Positions 51,710 to 64,000 of a stretch of 64,000 nucleotides of DNA are shown one piece after another. Below the pieces are notes generated by a model. It was not told where the DNA came from, searched no databases, and worked only from the letters and a program-made list of their open reading frames with translations. The position numbers and the translations under genes are program-made. The stretch is from Dechloromonas sp. CZR5 (GTDB lineage: Bacteria > Pseudomonadota > Gammaproteobacteria > Burkholderiales > Rhodocyclaceae), in the NCBI RefSeq assembly GCF_008711155.1, contig NZ_VUYQ01000001.1, positions 979,106 through 1,043,105 on the forward strand. Reading direction: 5' to 3'. The first letter of the stretch is position 1. Each line of letters opens with the position of its first letter.

Positions 51710-51715
51710 CGTCGC

Positions 51716-52891
51716 TCAGGCCAGCCCGGGGATGCCGGGTAGCACCCGTTGCAGCGTGGCCATGTCGAAACCCTGTGTTTCCTTCAGCATCCGTCCGAGC
51801 AGGCTGCGCCAGTCGACAGTGACGCGCAGGTCGCGGCCTTCGTTGAGTTGGCCGTCAGACAGCCCGGGAAAATCGCCGATCTGCCGTCCGCCCGCGATGG
51901 TGCCGCCGAGCAGCAGTGCCAGCCCGCCGTGGCCGTGGTCGGTGCCCCGCGTGCCGTTCTCGCGCGCGGTGCGGCCGAATTCGCTGCACACCAGCACCTG
52001 AGTGCGTCGCCATTCCGTCGCCCCCAACCCTTCTCGCAATGCAAGCAGCCCCTCGGTGAGCTGGGGCAGGCTGCGGCCGAGGGCGTTTTCCTCTTCGGCA
52101 TGCGTGTCGAAGCCGCCGAGATCGATGAAGGCCATGCCCAGACGGGGCTGTTCCCGAAAGATGCGCGTCATGGTGGTCGCCGCCTTGGCAAAACCGGCGA
52201 CCCCGGCGGCGCCACGTGAGGCCTTGGGGTCCATGCCGGTGGCGCGTTCCAGTTCAGCCTGGCTGGACAGGGCCTGCTCAATGGCCTTGCCGCTGCGTTG
52301 CTGGCTGTGCATGGCAAGAATCGCATCGAGCGTGCGGTCATGGCGCACCTGCAGCCCGCTGCCGGAGAGCGGCATCAATTCGGCATCGCCGCCTTGCAGG
52401 GTGAGCGGCGGGCTGGCGCTGAAGCCGATACTGCGCACGTGCGCCCCGGCCGCTTCGCCGGCACGGGCCAGAAAGCCCTGGCGGCCCTGAGTCTGGCCAT
52501 TGCCGAGTTCGAGAAGATCCTGCGCCTGGAAATGGCTGCGGCTGCGGTCGGTGGTGCCGAAGCAGGGGGCGAAGGCCAGTTCGTTGGTAGCGTAGAGGTC
52601 GGCGAGGGCGCGACAGGCGGGATGGGCGGCAAACCCGCTGCCGGCGAGCGGGATGCCGTTGCTCAGGACTTCACGGCTCAGACTGGGGCGCAGGGACGGC
52701 AATTGGGGATCGGCGACGGGGGCGAAGGCGAACAGGCCGTCGAGCGCGCCACGCAGGAAAATGACGATCAGGCGGCCATCGCGAGGTGTGTCGGTTTCGA
52801 GCGCGAAGGCGGGACGGAGGGCGTTCCCGAGTCCCAACGCCAAGCCGGCACCGAGCAACTGGCGTCGTGTGGGGGATGCAGGGCGGTGCAT
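51716..52891 (-). CDS. DUF1501 protein with Tat-like signal
   Basis: 391 aa. TRRQLLGAGLALGLGNALRPAFA is a twin-arginine-type signal. VIFLRGALDGLFAFAPVADPQL, HPACRALADLYATNELAFAPCFG, IDLGGFDTHAEEENAL and VLVCSEFGRTARENGTRGTD are the core DUF1501 blocks. The fold belongs to the alkaline-phosphatase/sulfatase superfamily. It is encoded right after a DUF1800 gene, a pairing found in many bacteria; role unknown. Confidence 0.88.
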   Translation of the reverse strand: MHRPASPTRRQLLGAGLALGLGNALRPAFALETDTPRDGRLIVIFLRGALDGLFAFAPVADPQLPSLRPSLSREVLSNGIPLAGSGFAAHPACRALADLYATNELAFAPCFGTTDRSRSHFQAQDLLELGNGQTQGRQGFLARAGEAAGAHVRSIGFSASPPLTLQGGDAELMPLSGSGLQVRHDRTLDAILAMHSQQRSGKAIEQALSSQAELERATGMDPKASRGAAGVAGFAKAATTMTRIFREQPRLGMAFIDLGGFDTHAEEENALGRSLPQLTEGLLALREGLGATEWRRTQVLVCSEFGRTARENGTRGTDHGHGGLALLLGGTIAGGRQIGDFPGLSDGQLNEGRDLRVTVDWRSLLGRMLKETQGFDMATLQRVLPGIPGLA

Positions 52892-52905
52892 GGCGAAATC
52901 TCCGT

Positions 52906-55972
<3,067 letters not shown>

Positions 55973-56014
55973 TCCTCGGCGTGCGCCGAAGGGTTTAACC
56001 GGATACCCGGCCCG

Positions 56015-56051
56015 ATCCCCGCCTGCGGCAAGCAGCGCGGGGATTTTTTTT
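56015..56051 (+). terminator. Rho-independent terminator of serS
   Basis: ATCCCCGC (56015-56022) and GCGGGGAT (56037-56044) pair, followed by eight T. The stem lies between serS and the convergent mltF gene. Confidence 0.92.
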
Positions 56052-56052
56052 G

Positions 56053-57570
56053 TCAGTTGCTCGCGCTGGCGTTTATGGTCGGCAGCCTTGGCGGTCGATT
56101 CTCGGTGTCGTCGTCGGGTTCGCCGATGACCTTGGCGGCAGCCATGCGTCTGGTGTAGGACTTGCGGCGCTCTTCGACTTCCTGCACCAGGCGCTTCAGG
56201 CTTTCTGCCGTCTTGGGGGTGGGTCCGAAGGGCGGGGCGTTGCGCAGCAGGATGTCGTAGTAGCTGCGGATGTTCTCGACCAGGATGACCGCCTCGCCGC
56301 CGCGTGCCTTGCCGATCTTGAGCTGTTGCGCGATTTTGGGTTGCGATAGCTTGGGCAGGACCCGCTTCATCTCGTACCAGGCGTTGGGGTCAACCTTGAG
56401 CTGCCGGGCGAGGCTGCGTGCCGCGCCGAAGTGCCCGGGGCCGATGTTGTAGGCCGCCAGCGCCAGCCAGGTGCGGTCAGGTTCCTCGGCATCGTCGGGC
56501 AGCTGGTCCTTGAGCAGGTTGATATAGCGTGCCCCGGCCAGGATGCTTTCGCTCGGGTCGAGGCGATTGCTGACTTGCAGGCGGTCGGCGGTGTCTTCGG
56601 TCAGCATCATGATGCCGCGCACGTTGGTGTAGCTGGTGGCGTTCGGGTCCCATTGCGACTCGTGATACGCCACGGCTGCGGTTAGGCGCCAGTCGATTCC
56701 GGTCAGCACCTGGGCTGCCTGGAAATATTTGCGGTACTTGGGCAGGGTTGTTTCGACCGCACCGAGAAACCTGACGATGTCGGCCTGTTCGAGGCGTCGA
56801 ACGTGGCCGAGATAGCGATCTTCCAGCCGGGCCAGCGTGCCGTCGCGCTGAACGCGTTCGACGAAGCCGTCGAGCCTAGCCTTGAGTTCTGCATTGGGGT
56901 GGCGGCCCAGTACCCAGGCCACCGGCAGGTTCTCGGTGAGGTTCAGAGAAGAGCGCAGGTTCGGTACGTGCTGGTTGGCCAGGTCTTCGACGCTTTCATC
57001 GAGGGCGACATATTCGATACGCCGGTTGCCAAGCTGTTCGAGCAGTTCGAAGACATCGGCTCCGTTGAATTCGACGACCTTGAGGTCCCGAATCCGCTGC
57101 GAGAGTGCACGCAGCGTTTCCGCCTGGCGCGAACCGGCCATGACATGAACCGTTTTGCCACTCAGTTGCTCGAGTTCGTTCAGCGGCAGGGTGGCTTCGT
57201 GCTGGATCAGGATGTCGCGGGTCAGGAAGATCGGCGGCGTCGTTTCGATCGACGCATCGCTGCCCGGCGACAGCCAGCCGGCCGCCAGGTGGTAGCGGGT
57301 GCCGGTGATCTGGGCTTCAAGGTTGTCCGGATCGGCAACGATATATTTGACCCCGACGCCCAGTTCCTGGGCAAAAACCTGGGTCAGGTCATATTCCAGT
57401 CCGCCGGGATTGCCGTTCTCATCGGTTGTGTAGGTCAGCGGGCCGGGACGGACGAGGACGACGAGGTCGTGCTGGGCTGGTGTGGGGAAGGGCAGGCGAC
57501 CGAACATCTCGCCGCAGCCGGCGATAAAAAAAATGAAAGTCAGCAGTAATAGACGTTCTATCCGGCGCAT
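56053..57570 (-). CDS. mltF: Membrane-bound lytic murein transglycosylase F
   Basis: 505 aa from MRRIERLLLLTFIFFIAGCG, a lipoprotein signal with Cys19. The periplasmic solute-binding-like domain (about 35-265: VVLVRPGPLTYTTDENG, GLEYDLTQVFAQELG) is followed by the lytic transglycosylase domain with catalytic Glu in VAYHESQWDPNATS and GIMMLTEDTA. It cleaves peptidoglycan at the outer membrane. A longer reading upstream to 57858 runs through the tRNA-Ser gene and is rejected. Confidence 0.93.
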   Translation of the reverse strand: MRRIERLLLLTFIFFIAGCGEMFGRLPFPTPAQHDLVVLVRPGPLTYTTDENGNPGGLEYDLTQVFAQELGVGVKYIVADPDNLEAQITGTRYHLAAGWLSPGSDASIETTPPIFLTRDILIQHEATLPLNELEQLSGKTVHVMAGSRQAETLRALSQRIRDLKVVEFNGADVFELLEQLGNRRIEYVALDESVEDLANQHVPNLRSSLNLTENLPVAWVLGRHPNAELKARLDGFVERVQRDGTLARLEDRYLGHVRRLEQADIVRFLGAVETTLPKYRKYFQAAQVLTGIDWRLTAAVAYHESQWDPNATSYTNVRGIMMLTEDTADRLQVSNRLDPSESILAGARYINLLKDQLPDDAEEPDRTWLALAAYNIGPGHFGAARSLARQLKVDPNAWYEMKRVLPKLSQPKIAQQLKIGKARGGEAVILVENIRSYYDILLRNAPPFGPTPKTAESLKRLVQEVEERRKSYTRRMAAAKVIGEPDDDTENRPPRLPTINASASN

Positions 57571-57596
57571 CTGTTGTGCTATTATCTCGCTCCCGC

Positions 57597-57684
<88 letters not shown>

Positions 57685-57930
57685 GGGACTGAAACAAGCC
57701 ATATTGACCAGTCGAAAGACGTACGGTGAATGTGGCTTTTTTCTTTGGTGCTGTCCCGTTTGCCCATTCCGCAGGCTTGGAGGCGCGGAGTATAACCGAG
57801 TCGGACCGGGGGCTTGTTCGAACTCTGTAAAGCTTTGTGAATCCCGGTGCTGCGCCATCGCTCAAGCAGCGTATGACGGCCTTTTCGCAAGCTTACCCAT
57901 AGTTGCCCGGGTCTTGGCATAATCGCGGCA

Positions 57931-58908
57931 ATGCTTGCCTACATCGTCCGCCGCCTTCTCTACGCGCTGCCCATCCTGCTCGGGGTCAATCTCATCACCT
58001 TTGCGCTGTTCTTCGTGGTCAATACACCCGACGACATGGCCCGCATGCAACTCGGGGTCAAGCGCGTGACGCCGGAGGCGATCCAGAAATGGAAGGCCGA
58101 GCGCGGGTACGACAAACCCCTGTTGCTCAATGCCGAGGCGGGCGGCTTGGCCGTGCTGACCGAGACGGTCTTCTTCCAGAAGTCGGCCCGCATGTTCGTC
58201 GGCGATTTCGGGCGCGCCGAGGACGGTCGGGACATTGCCCGCGAGATCGGCAACCGCATGGGGCCGTCGTTGGCCATCGCATTGCCGACCTTCATTCTTG
58301 GCCTGTTCGTCACCGTGACCTTCGCGCTGACGCTGGCGTTCTTCCGCGCATCGGCCTTCGATTTCTGGGGCGTCGTGCTGTGCGTGGCGATGATGTCCAT
58401 TTCCGGCCTGTTCTACATCATCGGCGGCCAGTATCTGATCAGCAAGGTGTGGCGGCTGGTGCCGATTTCCGGTTATGGCGGCGGGCTGGAGGCGTGGCGC
58501 TTCCTGATCCTGCCGGTGTTGATCGGGGTGGTTTCGGGAATCGGTTCGGGGACGCGATGGTACCGAACCGTCTTTCTGGAGGAAATCACAAAGGATTACG
58601 TTCGTACTGCTAGGGCAAAGGGAGTGTCGGAGGCCGCTATATTGTTCAGACATGTGCTGAAAAACGGAATGACACCGATCCTGACTCAGTCGGTCGTTGC
58701 AATTCCCGGCTTGTTTATGGGTTCTCTGATCATGGAGTCGTTTTTTGGAATTCCGGGGCTAGGGAGCTATACGATTGAAGCCATCCAGTCGCAGGATTTT
58801 GCGATTGTTCGTTCAATGGTCTTCATCGGAGCTGTGCTCTACATCGTTGCTTTACTGTTAACCGACATCTCGTACACGATTGTTGATCCTAGGATTCGAC
58901 TGAGATGA
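57931..58908 (+). CDS. Peptide ABC transporter permease (YejB/DppB type)
   Basis: 325 aa, six hydrophobic segments. MLAYIVRRLLYALPILLGVN is the family's start and the EAA loop is DYVRTARAKGVSEAAILFRHVLKNG. It forms the pore with the next permease and takes peptides or similar solutes. From about residue 210 codon use changes to AGG, AGA, ATA, CTA and GGA, unlike the first part. No binding-protein gene is adjacent in the window. Confidence 0.92.
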   Translation: MLAYIVRRLLYALPILLGVNLITFALFFVVNTPDDMARMQLGVKRVTPEAIQKWKAERGYDKPLLLNAEAGGLAVLTETVFFQKSARMFVGDFGRAEDGRDIAREIGNRMGPSLAIALPTFILGLFVTVTFALTLAFFRASAFDFWGVVLCVAMMSISGLFYIIGGQYLISKVWRLVPISGYGGGLEAWRFLILPVLIGVVSGIGSGTRWYRTVFLEEITKDYVRTARAKGVSEAAILFRHVLKNGMTPILTQSVVAIPGLFMGSLIMESFFGIPGLGSYTIEAIQSQDFAIVRSMVFIGAVLYIVALLLTDISYTIVDPRIRLR

Positions 58909-60305
58909 TTAATTTTCAGCCGGTCGTGCTTTGGTCCGATATTTTTGTCTGGCTGCTCGTGCTGTGTGCAGTGGTTTTTGCGCTAGCGGTTCGAAGAAGG
59001 GAGCATCTTCGCCAGCCTTGGGTGAAACTGGCCGCAAATCGTATAGCGATGGCCTCGGCCACCGTGCTTCTCGCCTTCGTTCTGATCGGCCTGTTCGATT
59101 CCCTGCACTACCGCGTCGCTCTGGAGGGCAAGCCGGGCCAGAAGACCCAATACGCGGTCGAGGTGCTGTCGGTGCTCGACGCGCTGGCGACCCCCTTGCG
59201 TACGCGCAACGAGAAAACCTATTCCGAACCCTTTGCCACCCGGCTGTATGCCAAGGAAACCGTCGATGTGCCGGGGCAGGGGACGGTGCGCGAGTACCCG
59301 CGCCTCAAGTACGGCGGCAAGCATCTGGCCGAGCACGAGGACGAAGTGGCGGCCGATGCCGGCTTTACGGCCTTCCGTGCCGGTGCGCTGGCTTTTTTGG
59401 GCTGGCTCGCGGTAGCCGGGGTGGTGTCAGGTGTCGTCGGGCATGGCGAAGCGCCGGGTACCGGCTGGCAGCGTATCTGGCGCGGTGAAACCGCCTTTGC
59501 GTGGGATGCGGTGCTCGTTGCCCTGGCGCTGATGTTGCTGGTGGCCGTGCCGCTATTCTGGCTTTCCGGGCAGTACCACGTGTTCGGCACCGACAAGGTC
59601 GGCCAGGATGTGCTGTACCAGATTCTGAAGAGCGTACGCACCGGGTTGATTATCGGCCTGGTCACCACGCTGGTCATGCTGCCGATGGCGGTCTTGCTCG
59701 GCATCGTCGCCGGCTATTATCGCGGCTGGGTGGACGATGCGATCCAGTACATCTATACCGTGCTCAATTCCATTCCCGGCGTGTTGCTGATCGCTGCCGC
59801 CGTATTGATGATGCAGGTGGTCATCGACACGAATCCGCAGTGGTTCTCGACTGCCGCCGAGCGCGCCGACCTGCGCCTGCTGGCGCTTTGCTTCATCCTC
59901 GGCATCACGTCGTGGACCGGCCTGTGCCGCTTGCTGCGCGGCGAGACGCTGAAGCTGCGCGAACTCGAATACATCCAGGCGGCACAGGCCTTCGGCGTCT
60001 CGTCGTGGCGCATCATCATCCGCCACATCCTGCCCAACCTGATGCACATCGTCATCATCGCGCTGGTCATGGATTTTTCCGGGCTGGTGCTGGCCGAGGC
60101 AGTCCTGTCCTATGTCGGCATCGGCGTCGATCCGACCATGACCAGCTTCGGCACCATGATCAACAATGCCCGCATGGAGCTGGGGCGCGAGCCGGTGGTC
60201 TGGTGGTCGCTGACAGCGGCCTTTGCCGCGATGTTCATTCTTGTGCTGGCCGCCAACCTGTTTGCCGATGCCGTGCGCGACGCTTTCGATCCGAGGGCTG
60301 CGTGA
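58905..60305 (+). CDS. Peptide ABC transporter permease (YejE/OppC type)
   Basis: 466 aa, longer than a usual OppC because of an N-terminal extension with a first helix, LVLCAVVFALAVRRRE, and a periplasmic loop of about 90 residues. EAA loop: EYIQAAQAFGVSSWRIIIRHILPNL. It overlaps the previous gene by 4 bp and the next by 1 bp, so all three are one operon. The first about 45 codons share the AT-richer codon use of the end of the upstream gene. Confidence 0.92.
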   Translation: MINFQPVVLWSDIFVWLLVLCAVVFALAVRRREHLRQPWVKLAANRIAMASATVLLAFVLIGLFDSLHYRVALEGKPGQKTQYAVEVLSVLDALATPLRTRNEKTYSEPFATRLYAKETVDVPGQGTVREYPRLKYGGKHLAEHEDEVAADAGFTAFRAGALAFLGWLAVAGVVSGVVGHGEAPGTGWQRIWRGETAFAWDAVLVALALMLLVAVPLFWLSGQYHVFGTDKVGQDVLYQILKSVRTGLIIGLVTTLVMLPMAVLLGIVAGYYRGWVDDAIQYIYTVLNSIPGVLLIAAAVLMMQVVIDTNPQWFSTAAERADLRLLALCFILGITSWTGLCRLLRGETLKLRELEYIQAAQAFGVSSWRIIIRHILPNLMHIVIIALVMDFSGLVLAEAVLSYVGIGVDPTMTSFGTMINNARMELGREPVVWWSLTAAFAAMFILVLAANLFADAVRDAFDPRAA

Positions 60306-62284
60306 TGCTGAAGGTCAATAATCTCCGCGTTGGCTTCACCTCGGGCAAGCGCCTGTTGGCCGCCGTCGACGGCATTTCCTTCGCCATCGCCAAGGGCGAA
60401 ACTTTCGCCTTGCTCGGCGAATCGGGGTGCGGCAAATCGGTGACCGCGCAGGGCATCATGCGCCTGCTGCCGACGGCCGGACGGGTGCTTGGTGGCAGTG
60501 TGGCGATGGAGGGAGAGAACCTGCTGGCGCTGCCCGAAGCCGACATGCGCGCCTGGCGCGGCGGCCGGATGGCGATGATTTTCCAGGAGCCGGCAACCAG
60601 CCTCAATCCTGTGCTCACCGTCGGCCAGCAGATCGGCGAGGTGCTGGAGCGGCACCTCGGCATGACCGGTGCGGCGGCCACCGGGCGCATGGTCGAATTG
60701 CTGCGCCAGGTGGGTATCGCCGATCCGGAGCGGCGGTTGAACGAATATCCTTTCCAGTTCTCCGGCGGCATGAAGCAGCGGGTGATGATCGCCATTGCTC
60801 TGGCCGGCGAGCCCGAACTGCTGATTGCCGACGAGCCGACCACTGCGCTCGATGTGACCGTCCAGGCGCAGATTCTCGATCTGCTGGTTCGTCTGCAGGC
60901 CGAGCGTGGCATGGCCATTCTGCTCATTACCCACGATCTCGGTGTCGTCGCCCGCATGGCGCACCGCATCGGCGTCATGTACGCCGGGGAACTGGTCGAG
61001 GTGGCCAGCCGGGAGGCTTTCTTCAGCCAGCCGCGCCACCCCTACACCCAGGCGCTGTTCAAGGCATTGCCGGATATGTCGCGACGCGGCCAGCGTCTGA
61101 CCACCATTCCCGGACAGGTGCCCTCGCTGGCTGCCATGCCGACCGGTTGCCGCTTCGCCGAGCGTTGCGCCCGCGTCATGCCGGTTTGCCGGGAGCAGTC
61201 GCCGGTCTGGCGCGACGAGCAGTCGCATGCGGTCCGCTGTCACTGGCAGGAAGCGGTCGTGGATGCCGATGTGGTGGGTGTCGGCCATGAAATCACCGAT
61301 CTGTCTGTCTCTGCCGGCAAGGAGTTTCTGCAGGTTGCGGACCTGAAGGTCCATTTCCCGATCCGCAAGGGCTTGTTGCAGCGAACGGTTGGCCATGTTC
61401 GCGCAGTCGACGGCCTGTCGCTGGCCATCTTGCCAGGGCGGACCCTGGCGCTGGTCGGCGAGTCCGGTTGCGGCAAGACGACGGTGGGCAAGGCGCTGCT
61501 GCAGCTGATTCCGCCGACCGAAGGTTCGGTGCTCCTCGGCGGGCAGCCATTGGTCGGCCTTCGCGGGGCTCGCCTGCGCTCGGCGCGTCGCCATATGCAG
61601 ATGATTTTCCAGGATCCCTTTGCCTCGCTCAATCCTCGCTTGCGGGTCGGCGAGATCATTGCCGAGGGGATGGATGCGCTGGCTGTGGTTGGTGATGCGC
61701 GCTCCCGGCGCGAAACCGTGGCGGCGCTGCTTGCCCAGGTCGGGCTGCCAGAAGAGGCCATCGACCGCTATCCGCACGAATTCTCCGGCGGACAGCGCCA
61801 GCGTATCGCCGTGGCGCGGGCGCTCGCTGTGCAGCCCAGCCTGTTGATCTGTGACGAGCCGACATCGGCGCTCGATGTGTCGGTCCAGGCACAGATTCTC
61901 AACCTGCTCAAAAAACTCCAGTCCGAACTCGGCGTAGCCTACCTGTTCATCACCCACAACTTCGCGGTGGTCGAATACCTGGCGCACGACATCGCAGTGA
62001 TGTATCTCGGGCGGATTGTCGAGCGTGGCAGGGCCGAGGAGGTGTTACGCACGCCGAAGCACCCTTATACGCAAGCCTTGCTATCAGCCATTCCACTTCC
62101 GCGTCTGGAGGGTTCTACGGCCGTTATCCGGCTGTCCGGAGAAACGCCGTCACCGGCCAATCCGCCGAGCGGCTGTCATTTCCATCCGCGTTGCCCGCAC
62201 GCCATGGATGTGTGCCGCAGCCGCTATCCTGAATCGGTGGATGTAACGGCAACGCAGCGGGTGAGTTGCCACTTGTTGTCCTGA
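60305..62284 (+). CDS. Fused double ABC ATPase (YejF type) for peptide import
   Basis: 659 aa from the ATG at 60305, overlapping the permease stop. Two nucleotide-binding domains in one chain: Walker A LLGESGCGKSVTAQ (about 36-49) and VGESGCGKTTVGK (second half), signatures FSGGMKQRVMIA and FSGGQRQRIAVA, Walker B LLIADEPTTALDV and LLICDEPTSALDV. Each ends with the Cys-containing oligopeptide-ATPase tail (CRFAERCARVMPVC and CHFHPRCPHAMDVC). The layout permease-permease-fused ATPase is that of YejBEF. Confidence 0.95.
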   Translation: MLKVNNLRVGFTSGKRLLAAVDGISFAIAKGETFALLGESGCGKSVTAQGIMRLLPTAGRVLGGSVAMEGENLLALPEADMRAWRGGRMAMIFQEPATSLNPVLTVGQQIGEVLERHLGMTGAAATGRMVELLRQVGIADPERRLNEYPFQFSGGMKQRVMIAIALAGEPELLIADEPTTALDVTVQAQILDLLVRLQAERGMAILLITHDLGVVARMAHRIGVMYAGELVEVASREAFFSQPRHPYTQALFKALPDMSRRGQRLTTIPGQVPSLAAMPTGCRFAERCARVMPVCREQSPVWRDEQSHAVRCHWQEAVVDADVVGVGHEITDLSVSAGKEFLQVADLKVHFPIRKGLLQRTVGHVRAVDGLSLAILPGRTLALVGESGCGKTTVGKALLQLIPPTEGSVLLGGQPLVGLRGARLRSARRHMQMIFQDPFASLNPRLRVGEIIAEGMDALAVVGDARSRRETVAALLAQVGLPEEAIDRYPHEFSGGQRQRIAVARALAVQPSLLICDEPTSALDVSVQAQILNLLKKLQSELGVAYLFITHNFAVVEYLAHDIAVMYLGRIVERGRAEEVLRTPKHPYTQALLSAIPLPRLEGSTAVIRLSGETPSPANPPSGCHFHPRCPHAMDVCRSRYPESVDVTATQRVSCHLLS

Positions 62285-62289
62285 TCTAC

Positions 62290-63798
62290 TTACTTGCGGG
62301 GCTTGTTGGCCGGTTTTGCAGTCTTGGGCGGGCTGCCTGCGGTCTTGCCGGAAGCGGCTTTCGGTGGTGCCTTGGCGGCAAGTCTGTTGGTGGAGGTTTT
62401 ACCACTGCCAGCCTTCTCACTTTTTGCCGACGTTCCCTTGCCTGCCTTGTCGCTCTTGACGGCAAGCGGTTCGTCGCGCGTTGGGCATGCCTTGGCGCCT
62501 TTTTTGACCGGCTTGCCGCAGGCTCGTGCGCTCCGTTCGGGGGCGATGATGTGTTGCGGCGCTGCGGTATTGAGCAACGAGGCCAGGCCTGAGGAGTTTC
62601 CTGTGCCGGGGACGAGCAGGGTCGATCCGCTGCCAAGGCGTACTTTTTCGGAGAGGCCGTTGACGCGGGCCAGTTCGGCGGCGCTGGTATCGAAGCGGGC
62701 GGCAATCTGATCCAGGCGCTCCGCCGTGGTGACGATGTAGGCCTGCCATTGCGTCAGCGGCACCTTGTTGGCGTGCAGATTGCTGCGGAAGGTATCCAGT
62801 TTGTCGGCGGGAATGACCACCGGCGTATCCGGTTTGATGATCGGCCGGTTATGGGACGGATTCAGCCGCTGGAACTCCTCGACCGACATGTTGGCCAGTC
62901 GCGCAGCCGTCTTGACGTCGATCGGTTGCGGGCTTTCCAGGGTGGCGAAGTACGGTTCGTTCGGAATGAAAGGCAAGCCGAGGCGGGCGATTAGCCCCGG
63001 GTTGCCGAAGATGTTCTTCAAGGCCTGCAGCTTGGGAACATAGTGCCGCGTTTCGTTCGGCATGTTCAGGCTGGGGTAGTCGGTCGGCAGGCCGCGTGCT
63101 TCGTTTTTGACGATGGCCCGCTTGACGGCGCCTTCGCCCCAATTGTACGAGGCGAGGGCGAGATGCCAGTCGCCGTGCATGTCATAAATGGTCTGCAGGT
63201 AGTCGAGTGCGGCATTGGTCGAGGCAACGATGTCGCGGCGCTCGTCACGCCACCAGTTCTGTTCGAGATTGAAGCGCTTGCCGGTAGCCGGGATGAACTG
63301 CCACAAGCCGGAGGCGTGGGCGCGCGAATAGGCATTGGGGTTGAACGAGCTCTCGACCATCGGGAGCAAGGCCAGTTCGGTCGGCATGCCGCGCGCTTCA
63401 AGTTCCTCGACGATGTGGTGAGGGTAGGGGCGGCTGCGTTCGACCATGCGGCGCAGGGCGTCCGGACGGTTCTGGTACCACTGCTGATAGTGGAGGACCA
63501 GGTCGTCGTTGAGATCGGTCATCGCAAACCCGTTGCGAATCCGGTCCCAGAGATTGTTCTCGCGCACTGTCAGGTCGATGTTGACCGGGAGCACGGGAGC
63601 GCCCTGGATTTCTTGCACCGTCAGGGCCTCGTCTGCCGCTGCGACGGCTTGCTCGGGAGCGGACGGGATTTTCAGCGACGGGAAGATCGATAAATCGCCA
63701 AACTGTGCCACGGCGGGTGTCGCCAGCAGGCCCAGCGCGATGACCATCAATGTTTTGCGAATCCTGAGCAGAGGCGGTGAACTGTTGCTGTGCTGCAT
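62290..63798 (-). CDS. mltD: Membrane-bound lytic murein transglycosylase D
   Basis: 502 aa from the Met at 63798; a GTG at 63837 overlaps the -10 and cannot be used. Signal peptide MQHSNSSPPLLRIRKTLMVI...AVAQ without a lipobox. The transglycosylase domain has ELALLPMVESSFNPNAYSRA with catalytic Glu, ASGLWQFIPATGKRFNL and LALASYNWGEGAVKRAI. LysM-like repeats follow (QAYIVTTAERLDQIAARFDT). The last about 60 residues are Lys/Ala/Pro-rich and basic. It cleaves peptidoglycan glycan strands. Confidence 0.93.
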   Translation of the reverse strand: MQHSNSSPPLLRIRKTLMVIALGLLATPAVAQFGDLSIFPSLKIPSAPEQAVAAADEALTVQEIQGAPVLPVNIDLTVRENNLWDRIRNGFAMTDLNDDLVLHYQQWYQNRPDALRRMVERSRPYPHHIVEELEARGMPTELALLPMVESSFNPNAYSRAHASGLWQFIPATGKRFNLEQNWWRDERRDIVASTNAALDYLQTIYDMHGDWHLALASYNWGEGAVKRAIVKNEARGLPTDYPSLNMPNETRHYVPKLQALKNIFGNPGLIARLGLPFIPNEPYFATLESPQPIDVKTAARLANMSVEEFQRLNPSHNRPIIKPDTPVVIPADKLDTFRSNLHANKVPLTQWQAYIVTTAERLDQIAARFDTSAAELARVNGLSEKVRLGSGSTLLVPGTGNSSGLASLLNTAAPQHIIAPERSARACGKPVKKGAKACPTRDEPLAVKSDKAGKGTSAKSEKAGSGKTSTNRLAAKAPPKAASGKTAGSPPKTAKPANKPRK

Positions 63799-63836
63799 GT
63801 AGGGAGTGCCTGGCTCACGCAATTCTGGAGGGCACA

Positions 63837-63842
63837 ATTATA
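63837..63842 (-). promoter_or_regulatory. -10 element of mltD
   Basis: TATAAT on the minus strand, 38 bp upstream of the ATG at 63798. No clear -35. Confidence 0.45.
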
Positions 63843-63892
63843 CCGTGTCGTTCGGGGCTGCTTCGGGAGAAACGGTGTAAAAAAACAGTAAT

Positions 63893-63920
63893 AAAAAAAC
63901 CAGCCGAAGCTGGTTTTTTT
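63893..63920 (-). terminator. Terminator downstream of tRNA-Asp
   Basis: AAAAAAACCAGC and GCTGGTTTTTTT pair around CGAA; A/T runs flank both sides, so it could work in either direction. It lies 5 bp after the tRNA-Asp 3' end on the minus strand. Confidence 0.88.
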
Positions 63921-63925
63921 ATTAC

Positions 63926-64000
63926 TGGCGGAGTGGACGGGACTCGAACCCGCGACCCCCGGCGTGACAGGCCGGTATTCTAACCGACTGAACTACCACT
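63926..64000 (-). tRNA. tRNA-Asp (anticodon GTC), 5' end cut by the window
   Basis: Read on the minus strand: AGTGGTAGTTCAGTCGGTTAG, then anticodon arm CCGGC-CTGTCAC-GCCGG with GTC, a T arm with GGGTTCGAGTCCC and terminal CCA. About two 5' bases lie beyond the window edge. Matches bacterial tRNA-Asp closely. Confidence 0.96.

Noticed and set aside
59501..60304. N-terminal extension of the fused ABC ATPase
   Set aside because: Overlaps the permease gene in another frame; the ATPase domain starts at the ATG at 60305.

Overview
The window reads as a chromosomal segment of a GC-rich betaproteobacterium, most likely a Rhodocyclales member of the Dechloromonas/Azonexus type. This is inferred from the TCA gene order (mdh | gntR sdhCDABE gltA sucA sucB lpdA zapE), codon use and the housekeeping protein sequences; no 16S gene is present to confirm it.

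Layout. 1-8.9 kb: a TRAP-transporter binding protein (cut by the left edge) divergent from a winged-helix regulator, a metallo-hydrolase/YaiI/cupin operon, a beta-helix protein, an orphan sensor kinase, psd, and a glyoxalase-fold gene divergent from a WYL regulator. 9.0-15.1 kb: an AT-richer island with a large inverted repeat, a frameshifted small secreted-protein gene and a tight three-gene operon (lipoprotein; trypsin-like protease fused to a SleB-type cell-wall hydrolase; membrane protein fused to a CHAP-like amidase/peptidase). I recognise no described system with this combination. 15.1-22.7 kb: rlmF, nnrS, a nitronate monooxygenase, an outer-membrane barrel with a PstS-like protein, a CBS protein, truC and a citrate-lyase-like gene. 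22.8-36.7 kb: the central TCA block, with a perfect 16-bp palindrome between mdh and a GntR regulator, ending at zapE. 36.7-38.7 kb: a secretin-N-like protein, small membrane and helical-bundle proteins.

38.7-49.7 kb: a chromosomal integron. An intact intI (+ strand) carries a consensus LexA/SOS box just upstream; a plausible cassette promoter and attI lie next to it. Leftward run 17 cassettes (18 genes, all on the minus strand) separated by recognisable attC sites, one of which is split by an IS110/IS1111-type insertion sequence. Cassette products include an Imm1-like immunity protein, an ASCH-domain protein, a HEPN-like protein, a two-gene cassette and a distal run of small membrane proteins; most have no recognisable function.

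49.7-64 kb: rarA, a DUF4126 membrane protein, a DUF1501/DUF1800 pair, serS, mltF, tRNA-Ser(CGA), a YejBEF-like peptide ABC importer (two permeases plus a fused double ATPase), mltD, and a tRNA-Asp cut by the right edge. A short patch of foreign-looking codon use crosses the junction of the two permease genes.
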